NCBI GenBank assembly: GCA_016200545.1
Contig: JACQEO010000057.1
Span: 62,001-126,000 of the forward strand
Reading direction: 5' to 3'
From: Deltaproteobacteria bacterium
GTDB taxonomy: Bacteria; Desulfobacterota; Binatia; UTPRO1
Length of the DNA stretch: 64,000 nt
Part shown: positions 34,468-45,525 of the stretch, piece after piece
How positions within the stretch are numbered: the first letter of the stretch is position 1
How the letters are laid out: each line of letters opens with the position of its first letter
Program-made: the position numbers and the translations under genes
The notes under the pieces: generated by a model
The model's input: the letters and a program-made list of their open reading frames with translations, nothing else
Databases searched by the model: none
Told to the model about the DNA's origin: nothing

Positions 34468-35085
34468 TCAGGGCGCGCCGCGCCGGCGCGGCGCTGCGAG
34501 TCGGCGCGCCATCGCCCGCTCGACGTAGCGTGCGAGCATGTCGCTCTCGAGGTTGACGCGGTCACCGGGTCGCCGGTCACACAACGTGGTGACGGCCAGC
34601 GTGTGCGGGATCACCGCGACCGTGAACGATCGCCGCGTGCAGGCAAACACCGTGAGGCTGATGCCGTCAACGGCGATCGAGCCCTTCTCGACGAGATAGC
34701 GGCCGAGCGACGCCGGCAGCGCGAATCGATACAGCGCGCCGTCGCCCTCGGGTGTGATCGCGCGCAGCGCGCCGGTGCCGTCCACGTGGCCGAAGACGAG
34801 GTGACCGCTCAGGCGGTCGGCGAGGCGCAGCGAGCGTTCGAGATTGACGCGCGTCCCGGGCCGCAGGCCACCGAGGGTGGTGCGCCGCAGGCTCTCCGCC
34901 GAGACGTCGACGGCGAACGTCGCGCCGCGGACGCGGGTGACGGTCATGCAGGCGCCGCTCACCGCGACGCTCTCGCCGATCGCGAGGCCGCGCGGCCCGC
35001 CCCGGATCGTGAGGCGCGCGCCGCCTCGTCTCTCAGGGGTGAGCGCCGTCACCTCGCCGACGCGCTCGATGATGCCGCTGAACAC
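34468..35085 (-). CDS. ribE: Riboflavin synthase alpha chain
   Basis: 205 residues with the two-fold repeat typical of the enzyme: each half has an N-terminal barrel (MFSGIIERVGEV and GHLVFGHVDGTG) and the substrate-binding strand motifs VSGACMTV and VDGISLTV. It dismutates two 6,7-dimethyl-8-ribityllumazine to riboflavin. Other rib genes (ribA/B, ribD, ribH) are not near. The Pro/Arg-rich C-terminus is somewhat long. Confidence 0.93.
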   Translation of the reverse strand: MFSGIIERVGEVTALTPERRGGARLTIRGGPRGLAIGESVAVSGACMTVTRVRGATFAVDVSAESLRRTTLGGLRPGTRVNLERSLRLADRLSGHLVFGHVDGTGALRAITPEGDGALYRFALPASLGRYLVEKGSIAVDGISLTVFACTRRSFTVAVIPHTLAVTTLCDRRPGDRVNLESDMLARYVERAMARRLAAPRRRGAP

Positions 35086-35118
35086 CGGATCAGTCGGCGA
35101 CGCGAGCCGTCGCGTCGA

Positions 35119-35445
35119 TCAGCGGGGGCGGCCCAGGTAGCGCGCGAGCCAGCCGCTGCTCTCCCGCTTCGCGAGCTCGTCGAGCTCGCCCTTGTCGAGC
35201 CACATGCCGCCGCAGTTCACGCACTCCTCGACGGTGACGCCGAAGTGATTCGCGGCGGCGAGACCCTCGCCGCACTTCGGACAACGCATGTGCACACCGG
35301 TGCGCCTGTCCGCGGCCTGTTTGCTCGTTTCTTGCGTGCGCATCTTTTCGACCAGATCGCGATCGCGCTCCGCGAAGAACTTGTCCTCGCGCGCACGCTC
35401 GAGATCACGAAGCTTGTCCCCGTAGCGGTCTTTCTCGTCAGGCAT
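35119..35445 (-). CDS. zf-TFIIB zinc-finger protein
   Basis: 108 residues from ATG 35445 (ribosome site GGAGG ahead). After a charged helix (KLRDLERAREDKFFAERDRD) it holds CPKCGEGL...CVNCGGMWLDKGELD, the zf-TFIIB family signature with two CxxC pairs. Function is unknown in bacteria. Starts within the last codons of the upstream small membrane protein gene (8-base overlap), so they are coupled. Confidence 0.85.
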   Translation of the reverse strand: MPDEKDRYGDKLRDLERAREDKFFAERDRDLVEKMRTQETSKQAADRRTGVHMRCPKCGEGLAAANHFGVTVEECVNCGGMWLDKGELDELAKRESSGWLARYLGRPR

Positions 35446-35674
35446 CGTCGAGCCTCCGTTTCTCCGCATGACTCCCGGCCGGTCGCCAGCCCGTTCGCTC
35501 CTCTAGACAGTGCAACCACGCCTTCGCACGCGGGCTCTCGGTCGAGAGCAACGACAGACCCATGATCAGGAACAAGATGCCCTGCAGGAAGGGCAAGAAT
35601 AGTCCGATCACGCCGAGCACGAGGAGCAGCACGCCGATCGTGATTTTGCCGAATCTCCAGAGTCGCTGCTTCAT
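35438..35674 (-). CDS. Small two-span membrane protein (PGPGW-like)
   Basis: 78 residues: a basic N-terminus (MKQRLWRFGKITIG), two membrane spans separated by a short turn (LLLVLGVIGLFLPFLQGILF, then LIMGLSLLS) and a soluble tail (PRAKAWLHCLEERTGWRP). The pattern fits the PGPGW-type membrane family though the motif itself is degenerate. Coupled to the zinc-finger gene. Confidence 0.75.
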   Translation of the reverse strand: MKQRLWRFGKITIGVLLLVLGVIGLFLPFLQGILFLIMGLSLLSTESPRAKAWLHCLEERTGWRPAGSHAEKRRLDDA

Positions 35675-35825
35675 CAGTACCGTGCCGACGAGGGTCGATT
35701 GTACAGGCGCCCGCGCCGGACCGTCAATTCAGCGGATGCCGTCGCCGCGACACGAGGAACGATAATTTGGAAGCCGGTCGGCGACATGTCAGGATGCCGA
35801 CTCACATGCAGCACGGCATCCGTCG

Positions 35826-36494
35826 ATGATCCCGCTCCGTGACACCGTGCCGTCGGAGACGGTTCCCGTGATCACACGCCTGCTGATCGCGGCCAACGTC
35901 CTGGTGTTTCTGTACCAGGTGGGACTCGGCGAAGCCGGCGAGTCATTCATCCGCGCGTACGGGCTCGTGCCCCGCCGCGTCCACGCCGACCACCTCGCGA
36001 CGCTCAGCCCGCTCGTCACCAGCATGTTCCTCCACGGAGGATGGATGCACCTGCTCGGCAACATGCTCTACCTCAACATCTTCGGCGACAACGTCGAGGA
36101 CCGCCTCGGTCACCTTCGGTATCTCGCGCTCTATCTCGTCACCGGCATCGTCGCCGGCGTCGCGCAAATCACCATCAATCCGCACTCGTCGCTGCCGATG
36201 GTGGGGGCGAGCGGGGCGATCGCAGGCGTTACCGGCGCATATTTTCTCTTCTTCCCGCGCGCCCGGGTGGTGACGTTGATACCGATATTCATCTTCCTCC
36301 AGATAGTCGAGTTGCCGGCCGTCTTGTTCCTGTTCTTCTGGTTCGCGTTCCAATTGCTCCTCGGCATCGGCTCGCTCGGCACGGAGACGGCCGGCGGCGG
36401 CGTCGCATTCTGGGCGCACATCGGTGGGTTTCTGGCCGGCACGGTGCTCGGTCCGATACTGGCTCGTCCGCGCACCGTCCGCCCGGCGTGGTGA
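35826..36494 (+). CDS. Rhomboid-family intramembrane serine protease
   Basis: 222 residues with six spans. The catalytic dyad is S129 in GASGAIAG and H198 in FWAHIGGF; the loop [17 protein letters not shown] is the conserved HxxxxHxxxN region. It cleaves membrane proteins within the bilayer. Starts 151 bp after the divergent small membrane gene. Substrate unknown. Confidence 0.92.
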   Translation: MIPLRDTVPSETVPVITRLLIAANVLVFLYQVGLGEAGESFIRAYGLVPRRVHADHLATLSPLVTSMFLHGGWMHLLGNMLYLNIFGDNVEDRLGHLRYLALYLVTGIVAGVAQITINPHSSLPMVGASGAIAGVTGAYFLFFPRARVVTLIPIFIFLQIVELPAVLFLFFWFAFQLLLGIGSLGTETAGGGVAFWAHIGGFLAGTVLGPILARPRTVRPAW

Positions 36495-36552
36495 GCAACT
36501 CCACCCACGAGCGGGTTGCGGCGCGACGCAGAATGGTTATTTTTCACCAGCA

Positions 36553-39159
<2,607 letters not shown>

Positions 39160-39160
39160 C

Positions 39161-39182
39161 GCGCGCGCTTGCAAGCGCGCGC
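39161..39182. promoter_or_regulatory. 22-bp perfect palindrome between clpB and tetR
   Basis: A perfect 22-bp palindrome (centre TTGCAA) begins one base after the clpB stop codon and ends 86 bp before the TetR start. It could be the TetR operator, or a stem-loop terminator of clpB; no U-tract follows. Confidence 0.4.
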
Positions 39183-39268
39183 AGCCTTGCGTACGGTTGG
39201 AGCCTGGCCCAACGTCGATCGGAGCCCGAGCCCGGCGCCGGAGGCGCCGCGCGCAGGGGCCGAGACCA

Positions 39269-39856
39269 ATGTCCTCAACCCGCGAGAAGATTCTCTCCTC
39301 GGCGACGAAACTCTTTGCCGCGCACGGCTACGCGAACACCTCGCTGGCGCAGGTTGCGAAGGAGGCGCAGGTTTCCAAGGCGCTCATCTTCTGGCACTTC
39401 GCGAACAAGGACGAGCTCTTTCGCACCGCGCTCAAGAGCTCGCTCGAGCCGTACTCGATCAACGTCGTCGAGCTGCTCTCGGGACTCGACGAGCTGGGAC
39501 AGATCCGCAAGCTCGTCGATCTCTACTACGAGTTCGTCAGTCAGAACGTCTACTCGGTTCGTTTTCTCCTCTCACTCGTCGTCCGTGAGGAGAAGAATCT
39601 CGACGACCTGCTCGATCGCACGACGGAGCTGTACCGGATCTATTGCAACCTGCTGGCGGACATCCTCCAGACCGGGCGCGAGAAGCAGCTCTTCCGCGTG
39701 AGCGTGAACCCGCAAGCGGACGCGGCGCTGATCATGGCGACGCTGAACGGTATCCTCGTCCAGGGTTTCGTCGGCGGTGGCATCCAGGCGGAGCCGCGCC
39801 TGCTCCTCGAGCAGCTCAAAGTCGGCCTCGGCGAGCGGCTGCTGCGCTCGGCGTGA
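39269..39856 (+). CDS. TetR/AcrR-family regulator
   Basis: 195 residues from ATG 39269. The N-terminal HTH (TREKILSSATKLFAAHGYAN, SLAQVAKEAQVSKALIFWHF) is classic TetR. The C-terminal effector domain is helical without a recognisable ligand signature. Between clpB and an unknown gene; the palindrome at 39161 may be its operator. Confidence 0.88.
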   Translation: MSSTREKILSSATKLFAAHGYANTSLAQVAKEAQVSKALIFWHFANKDELFRTALKSSLEPYSINVVELLSGLDELGQIRKLVDLYYEFVSQNVYSVRFLLSLVVREEKNLDDLLDRTTELYRIYCNLLADILQTGREKQLFRVSVNPQADAALIMATLNGILVQGFVGGGIQAEPRLLLEQLKVGLGERLLRSA

Positions 39857-39906
39857 GCGCTCGATCTCGTCGCGCTCGCGATTTGCAACCGCGTTTTCTT
39901 TGACGT

Positions 39907-40437
39907 ATGGCCATCGCTGACATGCGCGATTGGATGCGCAGCGTGGCCGAACGGGCCGAGAAGAAGATGCGATCGAACGGTCGCATCGGCCGGCGCGCCA
40001 ACCGCGAGAAGGAGCTCTTCAGCTTGCGGGCGCGTTCGGTGAAGGGACTCTTCTCCGAGCTCGAGGCGCTCGCGAATGCCGTCAACAAAGAGATGGCCGA
40101 GCCCGCGATCAAGACGCTCCGCGCGCTCAACGCCAAGAATCTCGGCGGCATCGAGGTGCCCGACGGTGCGCGCCTCGCGCTCGAGTTCCTCGAGCGGCGG
40201 GTCGAAATCGTCCTGCAGCCGCTGGCGAGCGTCGGCGGCCGGCCGGCACCGCTCGGCGGCCTCGCGACCGCGTCGGTGATTCAGTACGATCGCTCGAACC
40301 CGTCCGCCGCCGACTGGTTCGACATCTCCCTCCGTGAGGACGGCGCATGGCTACGGAAAGCCGGCGACGGCGCCGCTCCCGCCCCCGGCTTCACCGACAA
40401 AGAGATGCGAACCTTGTTGGAGTGGCTCGTCTCGTAA
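39907..40437 (+). CDS. Hypothetical protein
   Basis: 176 residues, no signal peptide or membrane span. The N-terminal third is a basic helix (RDWMRSVAERAEKKMRSNGR), the middle a hydrophobic strand region (ARLALEFLERRVEIVLQPLA), and the end ADWFDISLREDGAWLRKAGD. I recognise no family. It is convergent with the TPR gene, 18 bp apart. Confidence 0.65.
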   Translation: MAIADMRDWMRSVAERAEKKMRSNGRIGRRANREKELFSLRARSVKGLFSELEALANAVNKEMAEPAIKTLRALNAKNLGGIEVPDGARLALEFLERRVEIVLQPLASVGGRPAPLGGLATASVIQYDRSNPSAADWFDISLREDGAWLRKAGDGAAPAPGFTDKEMRTLLEWLVS

Positions 40438-40455
40438 GTCGTTGCGCGCCCGCGC

Positions 40456-40944
40456 CTACTGAAGTTGTTGGCGGATAGCGTCGAGCGCGCCTTGCGCGAA
40501 GCGCGATTGCGGATCGATCTCGAGGGCGCGTTCGAACTCCGCGATCGCACGGTTCAAGAGACCCTTCGCCCAAAAGATCCGCCCGAGATTGCAGTGCGGG
40601 AAGTGCCGAGGCTCGTAACGCGTGGCCGCGATCGCGCGCTTGAGCCACGGGATCGCCTCGTCGAGTTTGCCCTGCTTGAAGAGGTAGGAGCCGATGTCGT
40701 TGTAGGGATTGCCGAACTCGGGATCGAGCGCGATTGCCTTCTCGCACTCCGCGATCGCGTCGTCGAGCCGATCCTGAAAGCTGTACGTCCAACCGAGGAA
40801 GGTGTGGGCCTCCGCGGTCGGGTGGCAGGCGATGGACTCGCGGTAGCGCGCGATCGCCTCCTCGAGGTGCCCCGTCATTTGAAGCTGATAGGCCTCGGTG
40901 AACAGCCGACGGGCGCGCCGCAGGCGCTCATGCGGATCGGTCAT
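40456..40944 (-). CDS. TPR-repeat protein
   Basis: 162 residues. TPR-like units are visible: LFTEAYQLQMTGHLEEAIAR, AEAHTFLGWTYSFQDRLDDA, NPYNDIGSYLFKQGKLDEAI and NLGRIFWAKGLLNRAIAEFE. A cytoplasmic protein-interaction module. Downstream of phosphatidylcholine synthase by 10 bp, so probably the last gene of that operon. Confidence 0.85.
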   Translation of the reverse strand: MTDPHERLRRARRLFTEAYQLQMTGHLEEAIARYRESIACHPTAEAHTFLGWTYSFQDRLDDAIAECEKAIALDPEFGNPYNDIGSYLFKQGKLDEAIPWLKRAIAATRYEPRHFPHCNLGRIFWAKGLLNRAIAEFERALEIDPQSRFAQGALDAIRQQLQ

Positions 40945-40954
40945 CGCGCCTTCC

Positions 40955-41689
40955 TCATGTGCGGCCCGTCGCCTGTAGCCAGAGGGATATACCGCCGTAG
41001 TACGCGGGATAGAGGAGGCTCGCCCAGACCAGGGCCGCCGGCGCGTCCGGCGTCATCCAGACCGCGGGAATCGTCACCGCGCCCCATGCGGCGCCGAGCC
41101 CCAGGCTGAGCCTGCGAAAGTGCGGCGCGCGCGACGGGTAGAGAAACTTGAGCGGCGCGAAGACCAGCGCCGCGAACGCCAGGATCCAGATTGCGGTCGC
41201 CTGCGACGAAAGGCGAAGCGCGAAAGCGTAGAACGCGAATACGTTCCAATAGGACGGGAAGCCGCGGAAGTAGTGGTCCGCCGTCTTGGCGTCGGTGCGG
41301 CAGAAACCGTAGGCGCTCGCCAAGAGTATCGCGGCCGCGCACAGCAGGCCGCGGTCACCGTCCGGCAACAGATGCGCCTCGTGCAGGAGCACGACCGGCA
41401 AGAAGACGTACGTCAGGTAGTCGATGATGTCGTCCAGCTTGGTGCCGTCGAACCACGGGAGTACGCGCTTCACCTCGACCGCGCGCGCGAACGTGCCATC
41501 GACGCAATCGATGAACATGGCGACGGCGAGCCAGCGAAACGCGTCGCCGAATCGTCCGGCGGCGATCGCGCGCCAGGCGAGGAACGCGACCACGGCGCCG
41601 CTCGCGGTGAAGAGGTGGACGCCCCACGCGGCGGTGATTCGGAGCGTGCCGGCAAGTGGCGCCTCGGCGGGCTGGGGGCGAGCGACCAT
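40955..41689 (-). CDS. pcs: Phosphatidylcholine synthase (CDP-alcohol phosphatidyltransferase family)
   Basis: 244 residues with about seven spans. The CDP-alcohol phosphotransferase motif is DCVDGTFARAVEVK followed by FDGTKLDDIIDYLTYVFLP, which is the Pcs form. Pcs condenses choline with CDP-diacylglycerol to give phosphatidylcholine in one step. ATG 41689 lies 7 bp after the NarX-like kinase stop, so they are cotranscribed. Confidence 0.85.
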   Translation of the reverse strand: MVARPQPAEAPLAGTLRITAAWGVHLFTASGAVVAFLAWRAIAAGRFGDAFRWLAVAMFIDCVDGTFARAVEVKRVLPWFDGTKLDDIIDYLTYVFLPVVLLHEAHLLPDGDRGLLCAAAILLASAYGFCRTDAKTADHYFRGFPSYWNVFAFYAFALRLSSQATAIWILAFAALVFAPLKFLYPSRAPHFRRLSLGLGAAWGAVTIPAVWMTPDAPAALVWASLLYPAYYGGISLWLQATGRT

Positions 41690-41696
41690 GCTGTGC

Positions 41697-44270
41697 TCAG
41701 CCGGCGAGCGGGATGCGCCCGCGCGATCCGTCGTCGCCGGCCGACGCCGTCTCGAGCGGCAAGGTGAGCGTGATCTGCACGCCGCCGCCGGGACGCGAGC
41801 GGATGTCGATCCGGCCCTTGTAGTACGCGACGCGCTCGCGCATGCCGAGCAAGCCGACGCCGCCGACCGCGGGCGTACGCCGGAAGCGCTCGACGTCGAA
41901 GCCGATGCCGTCGTCGGCGATACGCAGCGCGACCTCACCGCCGCCGACACGCAGCTCGACCTCGACGTGGCGCGCACGCGCGTGCTTCAGGATGTTGGTG
42001 AGCGCCTCTTGCGTGACACGATAGAGCAACACCTCGATCGCGCCCGGCAGGCGCAGTTCCGCTGCCGGCGTGCGCAGCTCGACGCCGACGTGTGTGCGGG
42101 CGCTGAACCGCTCCGTCAGCCATTGCAGGGTCGGCACCAGTCCGAAGTCGTCGAGCATCGATGGGCGGAGAAGCTGCGACATCGTCTGGATCTCTTGCAT
42201 GAGCCCCGTCACCTGCGCGCGCGCGTCGCAGACGCGTGCGCGCAGCGCGGCATCGCCGCCGTCCATCGCGCGCTCGATCATGCCGAGGTCGATTTTGATC
42301 GCCGTCAGCACCTGGCCGACGCCGTCGTGCAGCTCGCGCGAGAGGCTGCGGAGGGTTTCCTCCTGGAGCTGCATCCGCATGCCGCTGAGCTTTCGCAGCT
42401 CCGCTTCGTGGCGGCGCGCGGTCTCGAAGAGGGCAGCGTTCGCGAGCGCGGTCGCGGCCTGGCTCGCGAGCGCCGCCGCGAGCTCGAGGTCGGGCCTCGC
42501 GCCGTCTCTCGCCATGTCGCCGAGCACCACACCGAGTAGCTGATCCTTGAAGATGAGCGGCAGGACCAACGTGCGCTCGTCGGCGATCGCGGCGGCGGCG
42601 ACGGCGGATGGCAGCGTCGCGGTGAGCGTGTGCGCGTCTACGACCGTCGGCCGCGACGAGGTGCAGAGGCCCGCGAGATCGATCGGCTCCGTGAGCTCGA
42701 GGCGTACGCCGGGCTCACCGATGGCGGTCGCGTACGCATCGACGATCTCGCCGACGTCCGGCGGGTACCAGAGCAGGACGAGACGCGGGAGCGCGAGCGT
42801 GACGCACGTCGTCTCGGCGACGAGCTTCAACACGTCCTCGAGCTCGAGCGTCGACGTGGTGGCGCGCGCGACATCGTGGAGGGAGGAGATGTTGCGCGTC
42901 GCCGCCGCCACGCGTTGCTCGAGCTCGGCGCTGTGACGCTCGAGCGCGGCGCGCGCGTCCTCGAGACGCACCGTCATCTGGTTGAACGCGGTCGTCAGCT
43001 CACCGACCTCGTCGTTGGTGCGCACCCGGACCGTCCGCCACGAGCCGCCGGGGGTGCGCGCGATCGTGCTCGCCATCGCCGTCAGGATCTCGATCGGCCG
43101 CGTCAAGCGCCGTGAAAAGAGAAACCCTTGGCTCAACGCCAGGAGCAGCGTCATCACGAACACCACGCCCGCGCGCCGCAGCATCCCGTCGAGCTCGGCC
43201 GCGAACTCCCGGCGGTACGCGACTGCGACGACGCGCCGGAACGAGCCCGCGACGGGTGCGAAGGCGACGATGCGAGGGTCGTAGACGCGATCGACGAGAT
43301 GCGCAGGGCCGCCCCGCAGCACGGCGTCGATGGTCGCGGGGCGAAAGCCTTGGTTCGTGAGCTGCGGCGTCGTACGATCGCCGCCGACGATCGTGCCGCC
43401 GGCGTCGACCACGTGGACGCTCCCCGAGCGGCCGAGCTGCATCCGCTCCGCGCGCCCCCGCCACCACGTGGCGTCGTCGGCGCGCGCCATGCCCTCGCCC
43501 GCGAGGTCGTCGGCGAGGTGCTGCGTCTCGGCGAGGACGCGGGCGCCGATCTGTTCCTCCAAGATGCGCTCGCCACGGCTGTAGAAGATCGTGGCGAGGA
43601 GCAGCAGCGTCGTGACGGTCAACGTCAGCGAGCATGCGAACACCTTCACGTAGAGCGGTACCCGCCGTCCCGCCGTCGGCGTCACCGCGTGAGCGCCGCC
43701 GAGACGGCGCAGGAGCGGTGCCAGCAGCCACTCGAGGTAGAGGAACGCGAAGAGCGCGCCGACGAGTCCGGTCACCAGACCGAGCACGGCGACCTTCAAC
43801 GTCTCGCCGGTCGGCAGCTGTGCGAAGAGTCGCAATTGCAGGGCGCCGAGGCCGTAGCCGAGCAGCGAGGTGATGAGGAGGACGACCGCGGCCCGGGTTG
43901 GGTAATCGAGGAGCGTGCGCTCGAGCGCCATCGCCCCCTCGATGTCGACGCGTTCGCCGTCGAAGACGCGCTGCCAGCGTCGCTCGATGGCGCGGAACCA
44001 CAGCAGAGGAAAGAGGAACGGTCCAAGGAAGCCACAGACGGGAACCTCCCACGCGTAGCAGATGAGGACCCAGCGGAGCTGTTTGGGGTCGAGGAGCCAG
44101 GCGTAGAGCGAGTACGGCAAGCCGACGCCCCACCAGGTTCCCATCGCTACCAGCGCCGCGACGCGGATCGACCAGCGATAGCTCTCGGGACGCGGCTCCG
44201 CCGCGCGCGCGCCGCGTGGAGTCACGAGCATCCTGTCCGCGGCCGCGTTGGTGCTGTGCTCGGCGTCCAT
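41697..44270 (-). CDS. NarX/LiaS-type sensor histidine kinase (HAMP-GAF-HisKA_3)
   Basis: 857 residues. An N-terminal four-span membrane region (to about 170), a further span and a periplasmic dCache-like sensor (VHVVDAGGTIVGGDRTTPQL to VAVAYRREFAAELDGML), a span, a HAMP domain (LTRPIEILTAMASTIARTPG), a GAF domain and a HisKA_3 core with the His in LSRELHDGVGQVLTAIKIDL, and HATPase_c (G1 DDGIGF, G2 GVGLLGMRER). Its usual partner, a LuxR-type response regulator, is not adjacent, so the target is unknown. The stop is 7 bp from the Pcs start. Confidence 0.9.
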   Translation of the reverse strand: MDAEHSTNAAADRMLVTPRGARAAEPRPESYRWSIRVAALVAMGTWWGVGLPYSLYAWLLDPKQLRWVLICYAWEVPVCGFLGPFLFPLLWFRAIERRWQRVFDGERVDIEGAMALERTLLDYPTRAAVVLLITSLLGYGLGALQLRLFAQLPTGETLKVAVLGLVTGLVGALFAFLYLEWLLAPLLRRLGGAHAVTPTAGRRVPLYVKVFACSLTLTVTTLLLLATIFYSRGERILEEQIGARVLAETQHLADDLAGEGMARADDATWWRGRAERMQLGRSGSVHVVDAGGTIVGGDRTTPQLTNQGFRPATIDAVLRGGPAHLVDRVYDPRIVAFAPVAGSFRRVVAVAYRREFAAELDGMLRRAGVVFVMTLLLALSQGFLFSRRLTRPIEILTAMASTIARTPGGSWRTVRVRTNDEVGELTTAFNQMTVRLEDARAALERHSAELEQRVAAATRNISSLHDVARATTSTLELEDVLKLVAETTCVTLALPRLVLLWYPPDVGEIVDAYATAIGEPGVRLELTEPIDLAGLCTSSRPTVVDAHTLTATLPSAVAAAAIADERTLVLPLIFKDQLLGVVLGDMARDGARPDLELAAALASQAATALANAALFETARRHEAELRKLSGMRMQLQEETLRSLSRELHDGVGQVLTAIKIDLGMIERAMDGGDAALRARVCDARAQVTGLMQEIQTMSQLLRPSMLDDFGLVPTLQWLTERFSARTHVGVELRTPAAELRLPGAIEVLLYRVTQEALTNILKHARARHVEVELRVGGGEVALRIADDGIGFDVERFRRTPAVGGVGLLGMRERVAYYKGRIDIRSRPGGGVQITLTLPLETASAGDDGSRGRIPLAG

Positions 44271-44272
44271 CG

Positions 44273-45454
44273 TCAGAGGCGCCGATCGACGATCAACGCC
44301 ACCGCCTCGCCGCCTCCGAGGCAGAGCGTGGCGAGGCCGCGTCGCAGGTCGTGGCGCTCCAAGGCGGCGAGGAGCGTCGTCAAGATGCGGGCGCCGCTCG
44401 CGCCGATCGGATGGCCGAGGGCGATCGCCCCGCCGTGGACGTTGACGCGCTCCGGATCGAGGTCGAGCGCGCGAATCGTATGCAGAACGACGACCGCGAA
44501 CGCCTCGTTGATTTCGAAGAGGTCGATGTCGCCGAGCGCGAGGTCGGCGCGCGCGATGACGCGACCGATGGCGTCGACCGGTGCGATCGGAAACTCCGCG
44601 GGGGCGCGTCCGGCGCTCGTCGCGGCGACGATACGTGCTCGCGGCGTCAGGCCGTGGCGGCGGACGGCGTCCGCGCTCGCGACCACCAGCGCCGCCGCGC
44701 CGTCGGCGAGCGTCGAGGCGTTGGCGGCGGTGATCGTCCCGTCGACCTCGAAGCTCGGGCGGAGGGTCGGGATGCGCCCGAAGTCGACCCGGCTCGGCTC
44801 CTCGTCGAGCGTGACGACGACGGCCGCGTCGCCACGGCCGGGGACGGTGACGGGTACGATCTCTCCCGCGAACGCGCCGGCGGCGATCGCCGCTTGCGCG
44901 CGCTCGTAGCTGCGTGTCGCGAACGCGTCCTGCGCCGCGCGCGTGATTCCCTGCTCGCGTGCGCAGCCCTCGGCGGCATTGCCCATGTGAAAGTCGTTGT
45001 ACGGGTCCCAAAGGCCGTCGAGGATCATGGCGTCGAGGAGCGGGCCGGGGCCGAGGCGATGGCCCTGGCGGGCGCGCGGAAGGAGATACGGCGCGCGGCT
45101 CATGCTCTCCATGCCGCCGGCGGCGATGAGCTCGGCTTCGCCGAGCCGCAACGTCTGGGCGGCGAGCATCACCGCCATCAGGCCGGATCCGCACACCTTG
45201 TTGATCGTGAGGGCGGCGTGCGCGCACGGAATCCCGGCGCCGAGGCCCGCCTGGCGCGCGGGCGCTTGACCGACGCCGGCGGCGAGCACGTTGCCCATGA
45301 TGACCTGCTCGATCGCCGCGACGGAGACGCCGGCGCGTTCGATCGCGGCGCGGAGCGCGGTCGCGCCGAGCTCGGGCGCTGTCGCTGTGGAGAGCCCGCC
45401 AGCGAATCCACCGATCGGGGTGCGAGCGGCGCTGACGATGTAGACGTCTTGCAT
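44273..45454 (-). CDS. Acetyl-CoA acetyltransferase (thiolase)
   Basis: 393 residues. Catalytic C88 in NKVCGSG, the EAFAVVVLH region, H-motif GGAIALGHPIGASGAR and the C-terminal Cys motif (CLGGGEAVAL, usually CIGGGxGxA) are present. It condenses or cleaves acyl-CoA. Start ATG 45454 (MQDVYIVSAARTPIGGFAGG). Only 2 bp from the kinase start, so coupled; the metabolic context is unclear. Confidence 0.93.
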   Translation of the reverse strand: MQDVYIVSAARTPIGGFAGGLSTATAPELGATALRAAIERAGVSVAAIEQVIMGNVLAAGVGQAPARQAGLGAGIPCAHAALTINKVCGSGLMAVMLAAQTLRLGEAELIAAGGMESMSRAPYLLPRARQGHRLGPGPLLDAMILDGLWDPYNDFHMGNAAEGCAREQGITRAAQDAFATRSYERAQAAIAAGAFAGEIVPVTVPGRGDAAVVVTLDEEPSRVDFGRIPTLRPSFEVDGTITAANASTLADGAAALVVASADAVRRHGLTPRARIVAATSAGRAPAEFPIAPVDAIGRVIARADLALGDIDLFEINEAFAVVVLHTIRALDLDPERVNVHGGAIALGHPIGASGARILTTLLAALERHDLRRGLATLCLGGGEAVALIVDRRL

Positions 45455-45525
45455 GCGTGGCGGCGAGAGCAATGGATTGTCCCAACTTTGCGGGCGCGCT
45501 TCAACCCGCAACGTCGGTTCGTTTG

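Noticed and set aside
31526..34528. A 1000-codon open frame on the plus strand opposite lnt and the REC-kinase
   Set aside because: It is a high-GC antisense shadow: Arg/Glu/Ala-rich, no domain, and the minus strand carries lnt and the kinase with all catalytic residues.
36495..36552. Heat-shock (sigma-32 or CIRCE) promoter before clpB
   Set aside because: No CTTGAA-N13-CCCCAT-like or CIRCE repeat could be matched in the short gap.
41697..45485. Single 1262-residue protein on the minus strand
   Set aside because: The N-terminal 400 residues are Arg-rich shadow of the thiolase gene; ATG at 44270 starts the kinase.
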